Shown here piece after piece: positions 1-8,967 of a stretch of 64,000 bases of DNA (position 1 is its first letter; every line of letters starts with the position of its first letter). The DNA is taken from positions 89,821 through 153,820 of the forward strand of contig JAZNTW010000096.1 in NCBI GenBank assembly GCA_045591925.1, in the 5' to 3' direction. The notes under the pieces were generated by a model. It was not told where the DNA came from. It was given only the letters and a program-made list of their open reading frames with translations, and did not search any database. Origin of the DNA: Firm-04 sp045591925 (GTDB lineage: Bacteria > Bacillota > Clostridia > Oscillospirales > Ruminococcaceae). The translations under genes and the position numbers were made by a program.

Positions 1-228
1 TTTAAGCGTCCGGTCGGAAGCTATGCCTCCAAGCTGATTGACGAATGCGGACTCAAGGGCTATACGGTCGGCGGCGCACAGGTCAGCGAAAAGCACGCAG
101 GCTTTGTCGTCAATCGCGGCGGCGCAACCTTTTCCGATGTCATGGCAGTCTGCCGTCATGTGCAGGAGACCGTTCAGGCACAGACCGGCTTTATCCTGGA
201 ACTCGAACCCGAAATTCTGGGGGAATGA
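1..228 (+). CDS. murB: UDP-N-acetylenolpyruvoylglucosamine reductase, 3' end only
   Basis: The window opens inside this gene. The last 75 codons read in frame 1 to TGA at 226-228. The visible part begins FKRPVGSYASKLIDECGLKG and continues with a GGAQVSEKHAGFVVN segment. This is the conserved C-terminal domain of MurB, which reduces UDP-GlcNAc-enolpyruvate to UDP-MurNAc with NADPH and FAD for peptidoglycan synthesis in the cytoplasm. The FAD domain lies upstream of the window. In many Firmicutes murB stands next to rapZ and whiA; here a membrane-protein gene sits between murB and rapZ. Confidence 0.93.
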   Translation, partial: FKRPVGSYASKLIDECGLKGYTVGGAQVSEKHAGFVVNRGGATFSDVMAVCRHVQETVQAQTGFILELEPEILGE

Positions 229-237
229 GGACGCAAC

Positions 238-822
238 ATGATTGTCAACGAAACAACGCTTTCGCAGAAAAACGCTGTATTCCTCACAAAATGTATCATC
301 CGTCAAACGATGAAATCAAAGCATAAGCGATTCGCCGGATTAGTTCTGCTGACGAGCTCTATACTGGCAATTTTGTTTTTTGTGCTTTGCATCGTGTCGA
401 TCATCACAGCCGACAAATACGGGCTTGATATCCAGCCAATCATTTACGTGGAAACAGTTGTCAGCGGCGTCATTGGCTTCACCGGATTGTTCGGCTTCCT
501 GTTCGCAAATGAGATCGCACTTTGGCGTGTGCAGCATTCCAAAGAATGGCCAACGATATTTGAGCAATCGGTTCGAACCGTGTTTGAACAGGATGCCATC
601 ACAACCTATCGCGCCGAAGCCGGAACGGATACGCAGTCTCGTTATGCCTATCAGTTGATTGAGGGCTATATCGAGCAGCATGACAGCCTGTATATTTTGA
701 TTTCATCGAAAAATCAGAAAAAAATGATTGTTCTGAGTGACCATGGATATACGGAGGGTACAAAAGAGGAAGTTCTCTTAATGCTTCGGGCAAAAGGCAT
801 CCCGATGATACAAATGCCGTAA
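238..822 (+). CDS. YcxB-like membrane protein
   Basis: Encodes 194 residues. The start at 238 is preceded by GAGG seven bases upstream; an in-frame ATG at 310 is an alternative that would remove a 24-residue N-terminus. Two hydrophobic segments (about residues 33-58 and 69-90) anchor it in the membrane. The cytoplasmic C-terminus carries the strand pattern of YcxB-like domains, with the segment YILISSKNQKKMIVLSDHGY and a closing KGIPMIQMP. The family has no established function. The gene begins 9 bases after murB and ends 20 bases before rapZ, so it is probably cotranscribed with them. Confidence 0.75.
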   Translation: MIVNETTLSQKNAVFLTKCIIRQTMKSKHKRFAGLVLLTSSILAILFFVLCIVSIITADKYGLDIQPIIYVETVVSGVIGFTGLFGFLFANEIALWRVQHSKEWPTIFEQSVRTVFEQDAITTYRAEAGTDTQSRYAYQLIEGYIEQHDSLYILISSKNQKKMIVLSDHGYTEGTKEEVLLMLRAKGIPMIQMP

Positions 823-842
823 AAGAAAAGGAACGAATAAAC

Positions 843-1721
843 ATGATGGAACTTGTGCTGATTACCGGCATGGCAGGTGCCGGAAAGACAAGCGCACTGG
901 ATGCGCTGGAGGATATCGGATTTTACGCGGTGGATAATCTGCCGCTTGCAATGCTGGAGCCATATCTCAAGCATTGTCTTGAAAAGGGCGGACGGTATTC
1001 ACGTACCGCAGCTGTCATTGACCTGCGTTCCTGCCACCGGTATTCCGAGCTTGCAGAGGCATTTCGCACGATGCAGAACAAGTATCATCAGGATATCAAA
1101 TTTACTATGCTTTGCATCGAGGCCTCGGAGGAGGTTTTGATGAAGCGTTTCCGGACGCAGCGCCGGAGCCATCCTGTTGCAGCACGGAAATTTGAGGGCG
1201 ATCTTGATAAAGCAATCCGCTTTGAATATGATGAATTGCAGGTTCTTCGTGCAACAGCCGATTATCCGCTGGATTCCTCGCTGATTACCGCTGCACAGCT
1301 GAAAGAACAGGTCAAGACGTATTTTTTACAGCGCATCACCGACGCCATGCCCATTCAGATTCTCAGCTTCGGCTTCAAATACGGCTCGCCGATGGAAGCA
1401 GACCTTGTATTTGATATGCGCTGTCTGCCGAATCCATATTATGTCGATGAGCTGCGTTCGCATACCGGCGTTGAGAAATGCGTGCAGGATTATGTCATGA
1501 ACGCACCGGAATCGGTAGAATATTTCCATAAGGTGATCGAGCTGTTGAAATTCCTCGTGCCGCTTTATATCCGCGAGGGCAGACCACAGCTTGTTGTCGG
1601 ATTCGGCTGCACGGGCGGCAAGCATCGTTCCGTGACATTTGCAGAGCTGATTTCCGCAGAGCTGCGCAAAGCCGATATGCACATCATCACGCATCACCGC
1701 GACTATAAGAAAGAACGATAA
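843..1721 (+). CDS. rapZ: RNase adapter RapZ / YvcJ-type nucleotide-binding protein
   Basis: 292 residues, normal length for the family. A Walker A motif (GMAGAGKT, residues 9-16) and the sequence GFYAVDNLPLAML directly after it are diagnostic. The C-terminal half ends with the conserved GFGCTGGKHRSV stretch and an HRD motif. In E. coli RapZ binds glucosamine-6-phosphate and controls glmZ; the Bacillus homologue YvcJ is a GTP/ATP-binding protein whose role is less clear. Two adjacent ATGs (843 and 846) follow an AAGG element, so the exact start is off by at most one codon. The usual downstream partner whiA is absent; birA follows after a terminator. Confidence 0.95.
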   Translation: MMELVLITGMAGAGKTSALDALEDIGFYAVDNLPLAMLEPYLKHCLEKGGRYSRTAAVIDLRSCHRYSELAEAFRTMQNKYHQDIKFTMLCIEASEEVLMKRFRTQRRSHPVAARKFEGDLDKAIRFEYDELQVLRATADYPLDSSLITAAQLKEQVKTYFLQRITDAMPIQILSFGFKYGSPMEADLVFDMRCLPNPYYVDELRSHTGVEKCVQDYVMNAPESVEYFHKVIELLKFLVPLYIREGRPQLVVGFGCTGGKHRSVTFAELISAELRKADMHIITHHRDYKKER

Positions 1722-1726
1722 TTCTG

Positions 1727-1756
1727 TGGGATTCCGTCATGCGGAATCCCATTTTT
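1727..1756 (+). terminator. Intrinsic terminator after rapZ
   Basis: A perfect 10-bp stem (TGGGATTCCG / CGGAATCCCA) with a five-base loop is followed by TTTTT. It starts 5 bases after the rapZ stop and separates the murB-rapZ transcript from birA. It also rules out the longer birA reading frame that would begin at 1739 inside the hairpin. Confidence 0.88.
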
Positions 1757-1768
1757 CGGGAGAATCCA

Positions 1769-2557
1769 ATGAATACACAAACAGAACGCGACATTTTATC
1801 CCGTCTGCCGGCAGATACACCGCCAATTCTGCTGCACGTATCGGAATCCGTGACATCCACCAATGACCTGCTGCGGAAAGCTGCGGCAGACGGTGCGCCG
1901 GAATTTACTGTATTTGCGGCAAAATCACAGACTGCCGGAAAGGGCAGACAGGGCAGACAGTTCTATTCGCCGCCGCAGACCGGACTCTATCTCAGTATCC
2001 TGCTGCGACCGAAGTGTACGCCTGCTCAATCGCTTGCATTGACGCCGATGGCAGCGGTTGCGGCTGCAAATGCCATTGAACGCTGTTCCGGTCAAAATGT
2101 GCAGATCAAATGGGTCAACGACCTGCTGCTGAACGGGAAGAAAATCTGCGGAATCCTTGCAGAATCGCAATTTTCGGATGCAGATACACTGGATTATGTT
2201 ATTGTCGGCATCGGCATCAATCTCATGCCGCCAACACAGGGCTTTCCACAAGAGCTTGCACAGATTGCAGGCGCGGTTTATTCTGCGGATGCAAACGCAG
2301 AAGCCGTTTTCATCGACTGTGCCGCTGCACTGATTTCTGCACTGATCGAAGAATACCGCAGACTGCCCGAACAGCATTATCTGGCAGGATACCGCAGCCG
2401 GCTCTGTATGCTCGGAACGGAAATCACGGTTTGCGAAAACGGCGTGGAACGGCCTGCAACCGCGCTTGCTGTAGATGATGCACTGCGATTGCTTGTGCGC
2501 TATGCAGACGGCACAGAGCAATGGCGATCAACCGGCGAAATCCGAATCCGTCTTTGA
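1769..2557 (+). CDS. birA: Biotin-[acetyl-CoA-carboxylase] ligase, no DNA-binding domain
   Basis: Starting at ATG 1769 (GGGAGA eight bases upstream, just after the terminator) gives 262 residues. The biotinyl-AMP loop reads AGKGRQGR (residues 56-63), close to the usual GRGRQGR. KWVNDLL (114-120) carries the catalytic lysine region, followed by KKICGILAES. It joins biotin to the biotin carrier protein of acetyl-CoA carboxylase and related enzymes. There is no N-terminal winged helix, so it is a group I ligase that should not act as the biotin repressor. Confidence 0.92.
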   Translation: MNTQTERDILSRLPADTPPILLHVSESVTSTNDLLRKAAADGAPEFTVFAAKSQTAGKGRQGRQFYSPPQTGLYLSILLRPKCTPAQSLALTPMAAVAAANAIERCSGQNVQIKWVNDLLLNGKKICGILAESQFSDADTLDYVIVGIGINLMPPTQGFPQELAQIAGAVYSADANAEAVFIDCAAALISALIEEYRRLPEQHYLAGYRSRLCMLGTEITVCENGVERPATALAVDDALRLLVRYADGTEQWRSTGEIRIRL

Positions 2558-2577
2558 AGAATACTTCACATCCGCAC

Positions 2578-2606
2578 TTGACATCCCTGATTTTTTCAGC
2601 TATAAT
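2578..2606 (+). promoter_or_regulatory. Consensus sigma-A promoter
   Basis: TTGACA (2578-2583), a 17-base spacer and TATAAT (2601-2606), both hexamers perfect. It lies about 40 bases before the PepSY gene start at 2648 and immediately after birA, so the downstream gene has its own strong housekeeping promoter. Confidence 0.9.
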
Positions 2607-2647
2607 AAATTTATAGTCTATCTATTCAGAGGAATGGGGGGAGGAAT

Positions 2648-4273
2648 ATGGTTTCTGAGCAGGCATTACTTCGCTGCGCAAAATCGTTGTTTCCAACAGC
2701 GGCACTCAGTCTCGGCTCACTTTCGGACGGCCGCAGCACGGTAACAGAAGCAATCGCAGCCGCATTGCGCAATTCGCCGGATTCGTGGGAATCGGACGCT
2801 GTTCGCCAGATGATTCGCATCTGCCGATTCCGTACACCTACACGCGTTTCATCGTCCGGCTTTCCAAAGGACGACACGTTCCTTCCGCTGCTGCCGATTC
2901 TGAATCTCCCCGCAGACAGCCGGCGTGCAATCGCGCTTGCAGTCAGCGATATTCCGACCGAAGAAGCTGCCAAGGCTGCCGATTTGAGTACAGCGGAGCT
3001 CGAACAGAAAATTGAAAAGGCACTCAGGCAGCTCACATTCATGCAAATCGGAAAATCACCGGAGCTTGACGAGCTGCAAACCGCTACCAAGCAGCTACCG
3101 TGGAACGATACTGATACCGAGCTGCTGCTTGCCGGCATTGCGGAATCAAAGGAAGCGCAATACGAAGAATCCGATACCGAGAATATCCTTGAAATCAAAC
3201 ACACGACCACGCCCGTAAAAGCAGCCAAAAAGACCGTTTCCATCCCAATCTGGGGCATGATTCTCGGCATTGCTGTTTTCTTGGCGCTTGCAATCGCGGT
3301 CGTCATGCTCTGGAGTACGATACCGCATTCCAATGCAGCAGCACAAACCAATTCTCCCCATACGGAGGAGGTCAGTTCCCTGTTTTCCGCATCCTATATC
3401 AGCATGGAGCAGGTACAGAAAACTGCGGCGCAAGATATCGGCTCCAATGCAGACAAGGTTTGTTTTCTCAAGTCAAAGCTCATCACTGATGCAGAGTCGC
3501 CATACTATATTCTGAATTTCACGGTCAGTCCGGACAAGGAATACGAATATACGCTTGACGCCGTATCCGGCACCATTCTCTCACGTACAGAATTCAGCGC
3601 GAAAATGCTCCTTGATACGACAGGCTGGCTGCCGGCAAACGAAATCCGTGAAGCCATATACACGCAAACCGGTTTGCAGGATGTTCTGCTTTTAGAAGAA
3701 AAACGCACCTCCGACAGTGAGGCTGCGTACTATAAATTTGAATTGCTCGACGCGTTCGGGAAGCTGTATTCCGTGCAGATTGACGCGCGAAACGCCATAC
3801 TGATGAAGTACAGCGTAGAGGAGCTTTCCTCCAAAGAACCCGAAAATATCATCTCCCTGCCGCAGGCAAAGGCACGTGCGCTGTCGCGTGTCGGTGACCT
3901 TGATATCACGCAGGTGATTTTCACAAAATGCAAACTCGATGGCGGCGTCTATCTGCTTGCATTCACGCTCGACGACGGAACGCAATACCTGATTGAACTG
4001 AATGCAGCAACAGGCAGCATCAATACGCTCGACGTCCATCCGGTTTCGGCAGATATCACGGAAGCAATCGGTCTGCTTACCGCAAAGGATGCCGCGCTCG
4101 GCATGGCGAACCTGACCGACAGCAATTTGATTGAATATACCAAGGCGAAAATTGACCGCAGCAACGGCGCTTATGTCTATGAACTGGAATTTCAAACGCC
4201 GGAATACGAATACGAGGTCTCTATCAACACCTCGGATGGTAGCATCAAAAAGTATCGCGCATGGCGCCGATAA
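2648..4273 (+). CDS. Single-pass membrane protein with PepSY repeats and a sigma-4-like cytoplasmic region
   Basis: 541 residues; start supported by GGGGGAGG three bases upstream. The N-terminal ~190 residues are hydrophilic and include a LPADSRRAIALAVSDIPTEE stretch resembling the helix-turn-helix of sigma-factor region 4. One membrane helix follows (about 198-222). The extracytoplasmic part (about 250-541) contains at least three PepSY-type repeats, each marked by a strand with Y-x-Y/YEL and a D-(A/T)-x-(S/T)-G-x-I turn (DAVSGTIL, NAATGSIN, NTSDGSIK). PepSY domains are extracytoplasmic and often inhibit peptidases or sense envelope conditions. No enzyme motif is visible. It is transcribed alone and flanked by a perfect promoter and a terminator. 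Confidence 0.8.
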   Translation: MVSEQALLRCAKSLFPTAALSLGSLSDGRSTVTEAIAAALRNSPDSWESDAVRQMIRICRFRTPTRVSSSGFPKDDTFLPLLPILNLPADSRRAIALAVSDIPTEEAAKAADLSTAELEQKIEKALRQLTFMQIGKSPELDELQTATKQLPWNDTDTELLLAGIAESKEAQYEESDTENILEIKHTTTPVKAAKKTVSIPIWGMILGIAVFLALAIAVVMLWSTIPHSNAAAQTNSPHTEEVSSLFSASYISMEQVQKTAAQDIGSNADKVCFLKSKLITDAESPYYILNFTVSPDKEYEYTLDAVSGTILSRTEFSAKMLLDTTGWLPANEIREAIYTQTGLQDVLLLEEKRTSDSEAAYYKFELLDAFGKLYSVQIDARNAILMKYSVEELSSKEPENIISLPQAKARALSRVGDLDITQVIFTKCKLDGGVYLLAFTLDDGTQYLIELNAATGSINTLDVHPVSADITEAIGLLTAKDAALGMANLTDSNLIEYTKAKIDRSNGAYVYELEFQTPEYEYEVSINTSDGSIKKYRAWRR

Positions 4274-4280
4274 TCCATAC

Positions 4281-4318
4281 AAAAAACGCTCTGAAACTGT
4301 TGTTCCAGAGCGTTTTTT
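4281..4318. terminator. Bidirectional intrinsic terminator
   Basis: The stem AACGCTCTG / CAGAGCGTT with a 12-base loop is flanked by A6 on the left and T6 on the right, so it can end both the plus-strand PepSY gene (stop 4273) and the minus-strand polysaccharide operon (last stop 4324). Confidence 0.9.
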
Positions 4319-4323
4319 CATGT

Positions 4324-4818
4324 TTATGCGTCTTTTTTCTTAGTATATAGCAATATTTTCCGCGCAAAGAAATTCCAGAGAAACGAAACTGCCGTTGCTG
4401 TGAGCTTTGCAATCACCTGAAACAGCGAGGTTTTATCACCAAGCCACAGCTCAAACAATTTCGTAATGCCAATCGTAATCAGCAGTCCAACCACGCCGAT
4501 TGCGGCAAAGCTCAGAAACTCAATCAGCTTGTTTTCAACCTTTGCGCTTTTAAAAATCCAAAAGGTGCTGATGAAATAATTCACCACAAGTCCTGCAATA
4601 AACGACAGCGAATTTGCGACCCAGCCAAAGGCTTTCTGCTCGCCAAATGCAAATCGAAACAGCAAATAGGATACGCCAAAATCAACCAGAAAAGCCAGTC
4701 CGCCAACAAAACAATACCGAAAAAACTGTATCAGCGTATTGTCCGTATCACCAACAAACAGCTTTTTGAAGCTGCCGGTTTTGCAGATTTCGAGCACTTC
4801 TTTTTGTTCATCATTCAT
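4324..4818 (-). CDS. GtrA-family membrane protein
   Basis: The ATG at 4818 has GAGGAAAATCAAA before it and begins MNDEQKEVLEICKTG. The longer frame up to 4959 runs through the upstream gene and is not used. 164 residues with four membrane helices, typical of GtrA proteins (FFRYCFVGGLAFLVDFGVSY, then NYFISTFWIF). GtrA-like proteins are thought to move undecaprenyl-phosphate-linked sugars across the membrane or assist GT-C enzymes. It is last in its operon, 11 bases behind the large membrane protein, which suggests a joint role in decorating a surface polymer. Confidence 0.88.
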   Translation of the reverse strand: MNDEQKEVLEICKTGSFKKLFVGDTDNTLIQFFRYCFVGGLAFLVDFGVSYLLFRFAFGEQKAFGWVANSLSFIAGLVVNYFISTFWIFKSAKVENKLIEFLSFAAIGVVGLLITIGITKLFELWLGDKTSLFQVIAKLTATAVSFLWNFFARKILLYTKKKDA

Positions 4819-4829
4819 TTTGATTTTCC

Positions 4830-7205
4830 TCAATGCCAGAATACAAAAAAGGACTCTGCATACTGATAAAGCAGCGGATAGTTTTCGTGAATCGAACCCT
4901 CGCGCGTGCCAAACAGAATCAGCATGAACAACAGCACGGAGCAGAGCAGCGATATCCACATCACACGATACCGCAGTTCAGCCTCCGGTTTCGCGACCGT
5001 CAAGAAAATCACCACAGCACAAATGCACAGAATCGGTGCAATGTCAAAGACATACTGCGCACCATTTCCGGCAAGACAGAAATCAATCCACGTAACCGCA
5101 AAGGCTGTCGCAAAGCCGATCAGCAAAAATGCCTTCTTTTGTAAAGCCGTGACCTTCTGGTGGGGCGTTTCTGCATTGCTGCCGGTGCAGGCTGACCGCA
5201 GAAGCAATGCCCCCAATGCAAGCATCGGAATCCAGAAAGCACCGATATTTAAATATGTAAAACGATAGCGGTCATAATTCGGAAGAGTCTGCCATGAGTA
5301 TGCGACAAACGGGAACGTTCCTTTGAAATCCGGCGGTTGCAGCATATAATGGTAGATGCTGTCCGGAATCGCATACAGCCGCAGCACGTTGGCATTGATA
5401 TTGCTGACCGATAATTGATATGCCGCACCGAAATCCGTAATCGAACCAAAGCGCGCGTAATTATACGCAAACAATCCTGCCACAACCGCACACAACGGAA
5501 TCGCAAATGCAGCCGCTTTCAGGAGCTTCTGCATCCATGCTTCTTTTCGGTTCATCAGAACACCAAGGAACAGCGGAATTAACACCGCAGCCGATATCGC
5601 AAGCGTCGGTCTGGAGCCGGCACAGAGTCCGAGTGCCAGTCCGGAACAGGCAAAATGCGCATACATTTTCCATTTTTTCTTCGCCATGTAAGCGACAGCT
5701 TCAAATGCCTGCCAGAGTGCAAGCATCAGGAAGCAAATCGCAGAAATCATCGGCAGCACATAGACGCTGATATTCTGCACAGCATAGAGCACACCGACCG
5801 TCACCACCGATGCAGGCAGACTCAGGCACAGCATCAGAAAATTCGGCTTCTTGACAAACAGCTTAACGCCGGAAATCACTGTCAGACAGGTAAAGGCAGA
5901 GGCGAGCATGGCAAAGAACGTGATTGCCCAGCACATGGTCGGAAGCCGCTTCGTAAACCAATACATCGGATAATACAGCGTCACAATCGGCGTAATGCCA
6001 AAATAGGAATAATATTTGCCGTCCTTGAACGCATGATCCCAGACATAGGGAATCTGTTCCCCTTCTCGCAGAGAGTTGTCATATACCTCCGATTCCGAAA
6101 GCGCCGCAAGCTCCGGACTGACATCCATGCGCAAATGCACCTGCCCATGCTGCAAGGCGTCAAAGGTCTTGATAAATACATCCTCGCCGGAGACATCCTT
6201 GGAAAGATCGTATTCAAAAAGATTCTGCGGCACCGCTAATAATAACGGCGACCAAATACAGAAAATTGATATCAATGCCAGCACGGTGCGGTGCGTTAGC
6301 TTTGTCGAGTCATACACAACGTGGTGCAGCGCAAAGCCGCACACAAAAATCAAGGCTACTACAAATAATAGCAGCAACAAAAACCGCGCCGTCATAAACC
6401 CGAACGGCTGTGCCGTGGATTCGATTACCTCATGAACTGTAATCGGCTCTCCGATATTGTCAAAGTTCAGCTTCAGGGAATGCAGCGTACCATATGGGTC
6501 TAAATTCAGCGTAAAAGTCTCACCGTTTCCAGCAACATACCGCTGATCGCATTGCTGATATGTCACTGAAAAATTATCATCTAAGATAAATGCTGACACC
6601 GAAATCATGCGGCTGATATCGGCTTTTTCCATACGGACACTGACCGCACGAGTCCCCTCGGACGGCACCCATTCTATATACGCATTTCCGCCGGTAAGCT
6701 GAATCGTTCCGGATTCGTTCGGCTCGGCATTTTCTCCGAATGCAAACAGGAAAACGCCCTGTGATTTCGGATTCGCAGTCAGGCTTTTTGCACCAAATAC
6801 AAAACACTCCGCAAGCAGCAGCACAACAGCCGCGATTGCTGTTTTCCGGATACATTTGCCGCAGCGCTGTGCTGAATCCTGATACAGCGCAAACAGCAGC
6901 GCAGTAAATCCAAGCACGGAAACCAGCAGCATTGCTGCGAAATCCATACCACTGCCGGCGGCATCACTGACCGTGAAAGCCGTAATCACTGCATCCGAAA
7001 TCAAAAATAGAATCATTTGCAGCGCAGCGGTAACGCCGATTGCTGTAAATGCAAGCGGATTCCCATTCAGCTTCCCGAAAATACGCTTCGGAAACCATTT
7101 GGACGATATCGTTGGAACGGTTTTCTTCGATAATTCGCCGGCTGTTGCCGCCGCCACGAGCATAGTACAAATCGGAATCAGAATATCCGCAAGAATTGTT
7201 CTCAT
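4830..7205 (-). CDS. Large polytopic membrane protein, GT-C-like glycosyltransferase candidate
   Basis: 791 residues; ATG 7205 with AAAGGAG upstream. About four N-terminal helices are followed by a ~130-residue extracytoplasmic beta-rich insert (about 150-275) and then eight or more further helices. An acidic segment after helix 5 (YDLSKDVSGEDVFIKTFDAL) sits where GT-C enzymes place a catalytic loop, but I see no clear DD or DE signature. The position before gtrA and behind an FAD enzyme argues for lipid-linked sugar transfer on the outer membrane face. The family assignment is inference; the topology is clear. Confidence 0.65.
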   Translation of the reverse strand: MRTILADILIPICTMLVAAATAGELSKKTVPTISSKWFPKRIFGKLNGNPLAFTAIGVTAALQMILFLISDAVITAFTVSDAAGSGMDFAAMLLVSVLGFTALLFALYQDSAQRCGKCIRKTAIAAVVLLLAECFVFGAKSLTANPKSQGVFLFAFGENAEPNESGTIQLTGGNAYIEWVPSEGTRAVSVRMEKADISRMISVSAFILDDNFSVTYQQCDQRYVAGNGETFTLNLDPYGTLHSLKLNFDNIGEPITVHEVIESTAQPFGFMTARFLLLLLFVVALIFVCGFALHHVVYDSTKLTHRTVLALISIFCIWSPLLLAVPQNLFEYDLSKDVSGEDVFIKTFDALQHGQVHLRMDVSPELAALSESEVYDNSLREGEQIPYVWDHAFKDGKYYSYFGITPIVTLYYPMYWFTKRLPTMCWAITFFAMLASAFTCLTVISGVKLFVKKPNFLMLCLSLPASVVTVGVLYAVQNISVYVLPMISAICFLMLALWQAFEAVAYMAKKKWKMYAHFACSGLALGLCAGSRPTLAISAAVLIPLFLGVLMNRKEAWMQKLLKAAAFAIPLCAVVAGLFAYNYARFGSITDFGAAYQLSVSNINANVLRLYAIPDSIYHYMLQPPDFKGTFPFVAYSWQTLPNYDRYRFTYLNIGAFWIPMLALGALLLRSACTGSNAETPHQKVTALQKKAFLLIGFATAFAVTWIDFCLAGNGAQYVFDIAPILCICAVVIFLTVAKPEAELRYRVMWISLLCSVLLFMLILFGTREGSIHENYPLLYQYAESFFVFWH

Positions 7206-7226
7206 AACAATTTTGTACTCCTTTGA

Positions 7227-8777
7227 TTATTTAGATTCGTGATATTCTTTTTCCGTATTGACATTCCAAATAGTCGTCTTATCGGTGCTGCCCGTCTTGA
7301 TTGCCGCTGCCGCATTGATCGCAGTCAGCATGGAGTGATCCATATTGTTGTATCTATGCTGACCGTTTCTGCCGACGCAGAACAAATTGTCATAGCCGTC
7401 GAGGAATTTGACGACCTGATCAAATTCACTGTATGTATCGAAATATGCCGGATACGCTTTCTTGACCTTTTCGCGGTGCGCATCGAGACAGACGCCCTTT
7501 TCGATCACACCCATTTTCCGAAGCTCCTTGACCGCAAATGCGATACATTGTTCATCGGTCATATTCCAGAATTCGTCGCCCTCATTGCAAAAATATTCCA
7601 AGCCAATCCAGATCGTATTCTCAGGCTTTTTGACCATATACGGCGACCAGTTATTGAAAATCTGGATTCTGCCGAGCTTCACGCCCTTATCCTGCACATA
7701 AATCCAGCAATCCGGAACAATATTTGCAAGCGTGCGCTGATTGGTCAGATTTTTGAGATTCAGCTTTTTCACAAGCAGTCCGACCGTCACAAAATCGCGG
7801 TAAGGCAGACCCGCTGCAATGCGCCGAATTTCCGCGTCCGCATCCTGCATACCGCCAACCAGATTCTGAATCGGCATTGAGGAAATAAACACATCACCGT
7901 CGATTTCAACCTCGCCATCCGCAGTCTTGCAGACAACGGAGGTCACCTTGCCGTTTTCGGTGTTGATGCGTTCGACGGCGTGGCCAAAGCGAATCTCGCC
8001 GCCCATTTCCTGCACCTTGCTGCCGACCAGCTCCCAGAGCTGACCCGGACCGTATTTCGGATACCAGAATTGCTCAATCAGCGAGGTTTCGGCTTTCTTG
8101 TTGTTCTTTTTACCGGTCAGCTTGCTGAGCATATCTTTCAGAATTGCCGTAATCGACAGACCCTTGACGCGCTGACTGCCCCAATCTGCGGATATTTCGC
8201 GCGGATGTCTGCCCCAGAGCTTTTCGGTATAGCCCTCAAAAAACATCGAGTACAGCACCTTGCCGAACCGATTGATATAGAAATTTTCCAGATTGTCCTC
8301 CGGCAGCTTTGAAAATGTTGATTTCAAATAGCTGAAGCCGGCTTTTATGGTCGTCAAAAAGCCCATGTTTTTGATGGTATTCATGTTCATGCTGACCGGA
8401 TAATCAAAGAAGCATTTATTGTAGTAAATACGGGATACTCTGTCGCGCACGAGCATGACGACATCCTCTTTCTGAGGGTCGGGACCGCCCTTGACAAGCG
8501 GCTTTTCCCTGCCAAGCACCAGATCGTCAAACGCAGGCTCACCCTGCACCGGCATCAGCTCGCTCCACCATTTCATTACGGTATCATCCTTGGAAAAGAA
8601 ACGGTGACCGCCAATATCCATGCGATTGCCATGATACCGAACCGTCTGCGAAATACCGCCCAAAACTGCACTTTCTTCCAGTATCGTCACGTGATATGCA
8701 GTATTGTCATCTTTGAGTAGCTCATATGCAGCGGTTAATCCGGCTGGGCCGCCTCCAATGATAATAATATTTTTCAT
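7227..8777 (-). CDS. NAD(P)/FAD-dependent oxidoreductase, UDP-galactopyranose-mutase-like
   Basis: 516 residues from ATG 8777 (AGAGG upstream). The N-terminus is a dinucleotide-binding fold, IIIIGGGPAGLTAAYE, followed by an acidic residue at the end of strand 2 (ILEE) and GGHRFFSKD, as in the UGP mutase / protoporphyrinogen oxidase group. The C-terminus has a second FAD-contact stretch (FCVGRNGQHRYNNMDHSMLT) that is typical of mutase-like proteins in polysaccharide clusters. A flavin-dependent sugar-nucleotide or polyprenyl-sugar rearrangement is likely; the substrate cannot be read from sequence. It heads a three-gene operon with the GT-C-like and GtrA-like proteins, 21 bases from the next gene. 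Confidence 0.82.
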   Translation of the reverse strand: MKNIIIIGGGPAGLTAAYELLKDDNTAYHVTILEESAVLGGISQTVRYHGNRMDIGGHRFFSKDDTVMKWWSELMPVQGEPAFDDLVLGREKPLVKGGPDPQKEDVVMLVRDRVSRIYYNKCFFDYPVSMNMNTIKNMGFLTTIKAGFSYLKSTFSKLPEDNLENFYINRFGKVLYSMFFEGYTEKLWGRHPREISADWGSQRVKGLSITAILKDMLSKLTGKKNNKKAETSLIEQFWYPKYGPGQLWELVGSKVQEMGGEIRFGHAVERINTENGKVTSVVCKTADGEVEIDGDVFISSMPIQNLVGGMQDADAEIRRIAAGLPYRDFVTVGLLVKKLNLKNLTNQRTLANIVPDCWIYVQDKGVKLGRIQIFNNWSPYMVKKPENTIWIGLEYFCNEGDEFWNMTDEQCIAFAVKELRKMGVIEKGVCLDAHREKVKKAYPAYFDTYSEFDQVVKFLDGYDNLFCVGRNGQHRYNNMDHSMLTAINAAAAIKTGSTDKTTIWNVNTEKEYHESK

Positions 8778-8967
8778 TTCCCATTCCTCTTATATTTTAT
8801 TTGAAACATCACTCAATGTGCTGCATGGACATCACAATCAACATTACAAAAAATGTCATTCCAATGAAAAAACGCAGCAAGTTTGTCTCCTACTATATAT
8901 GAACGCGTTCAGAACAAAATGTTACACATAGCGAAAGACTTTGTCTGAAAATCTGCATATCGTCAAA

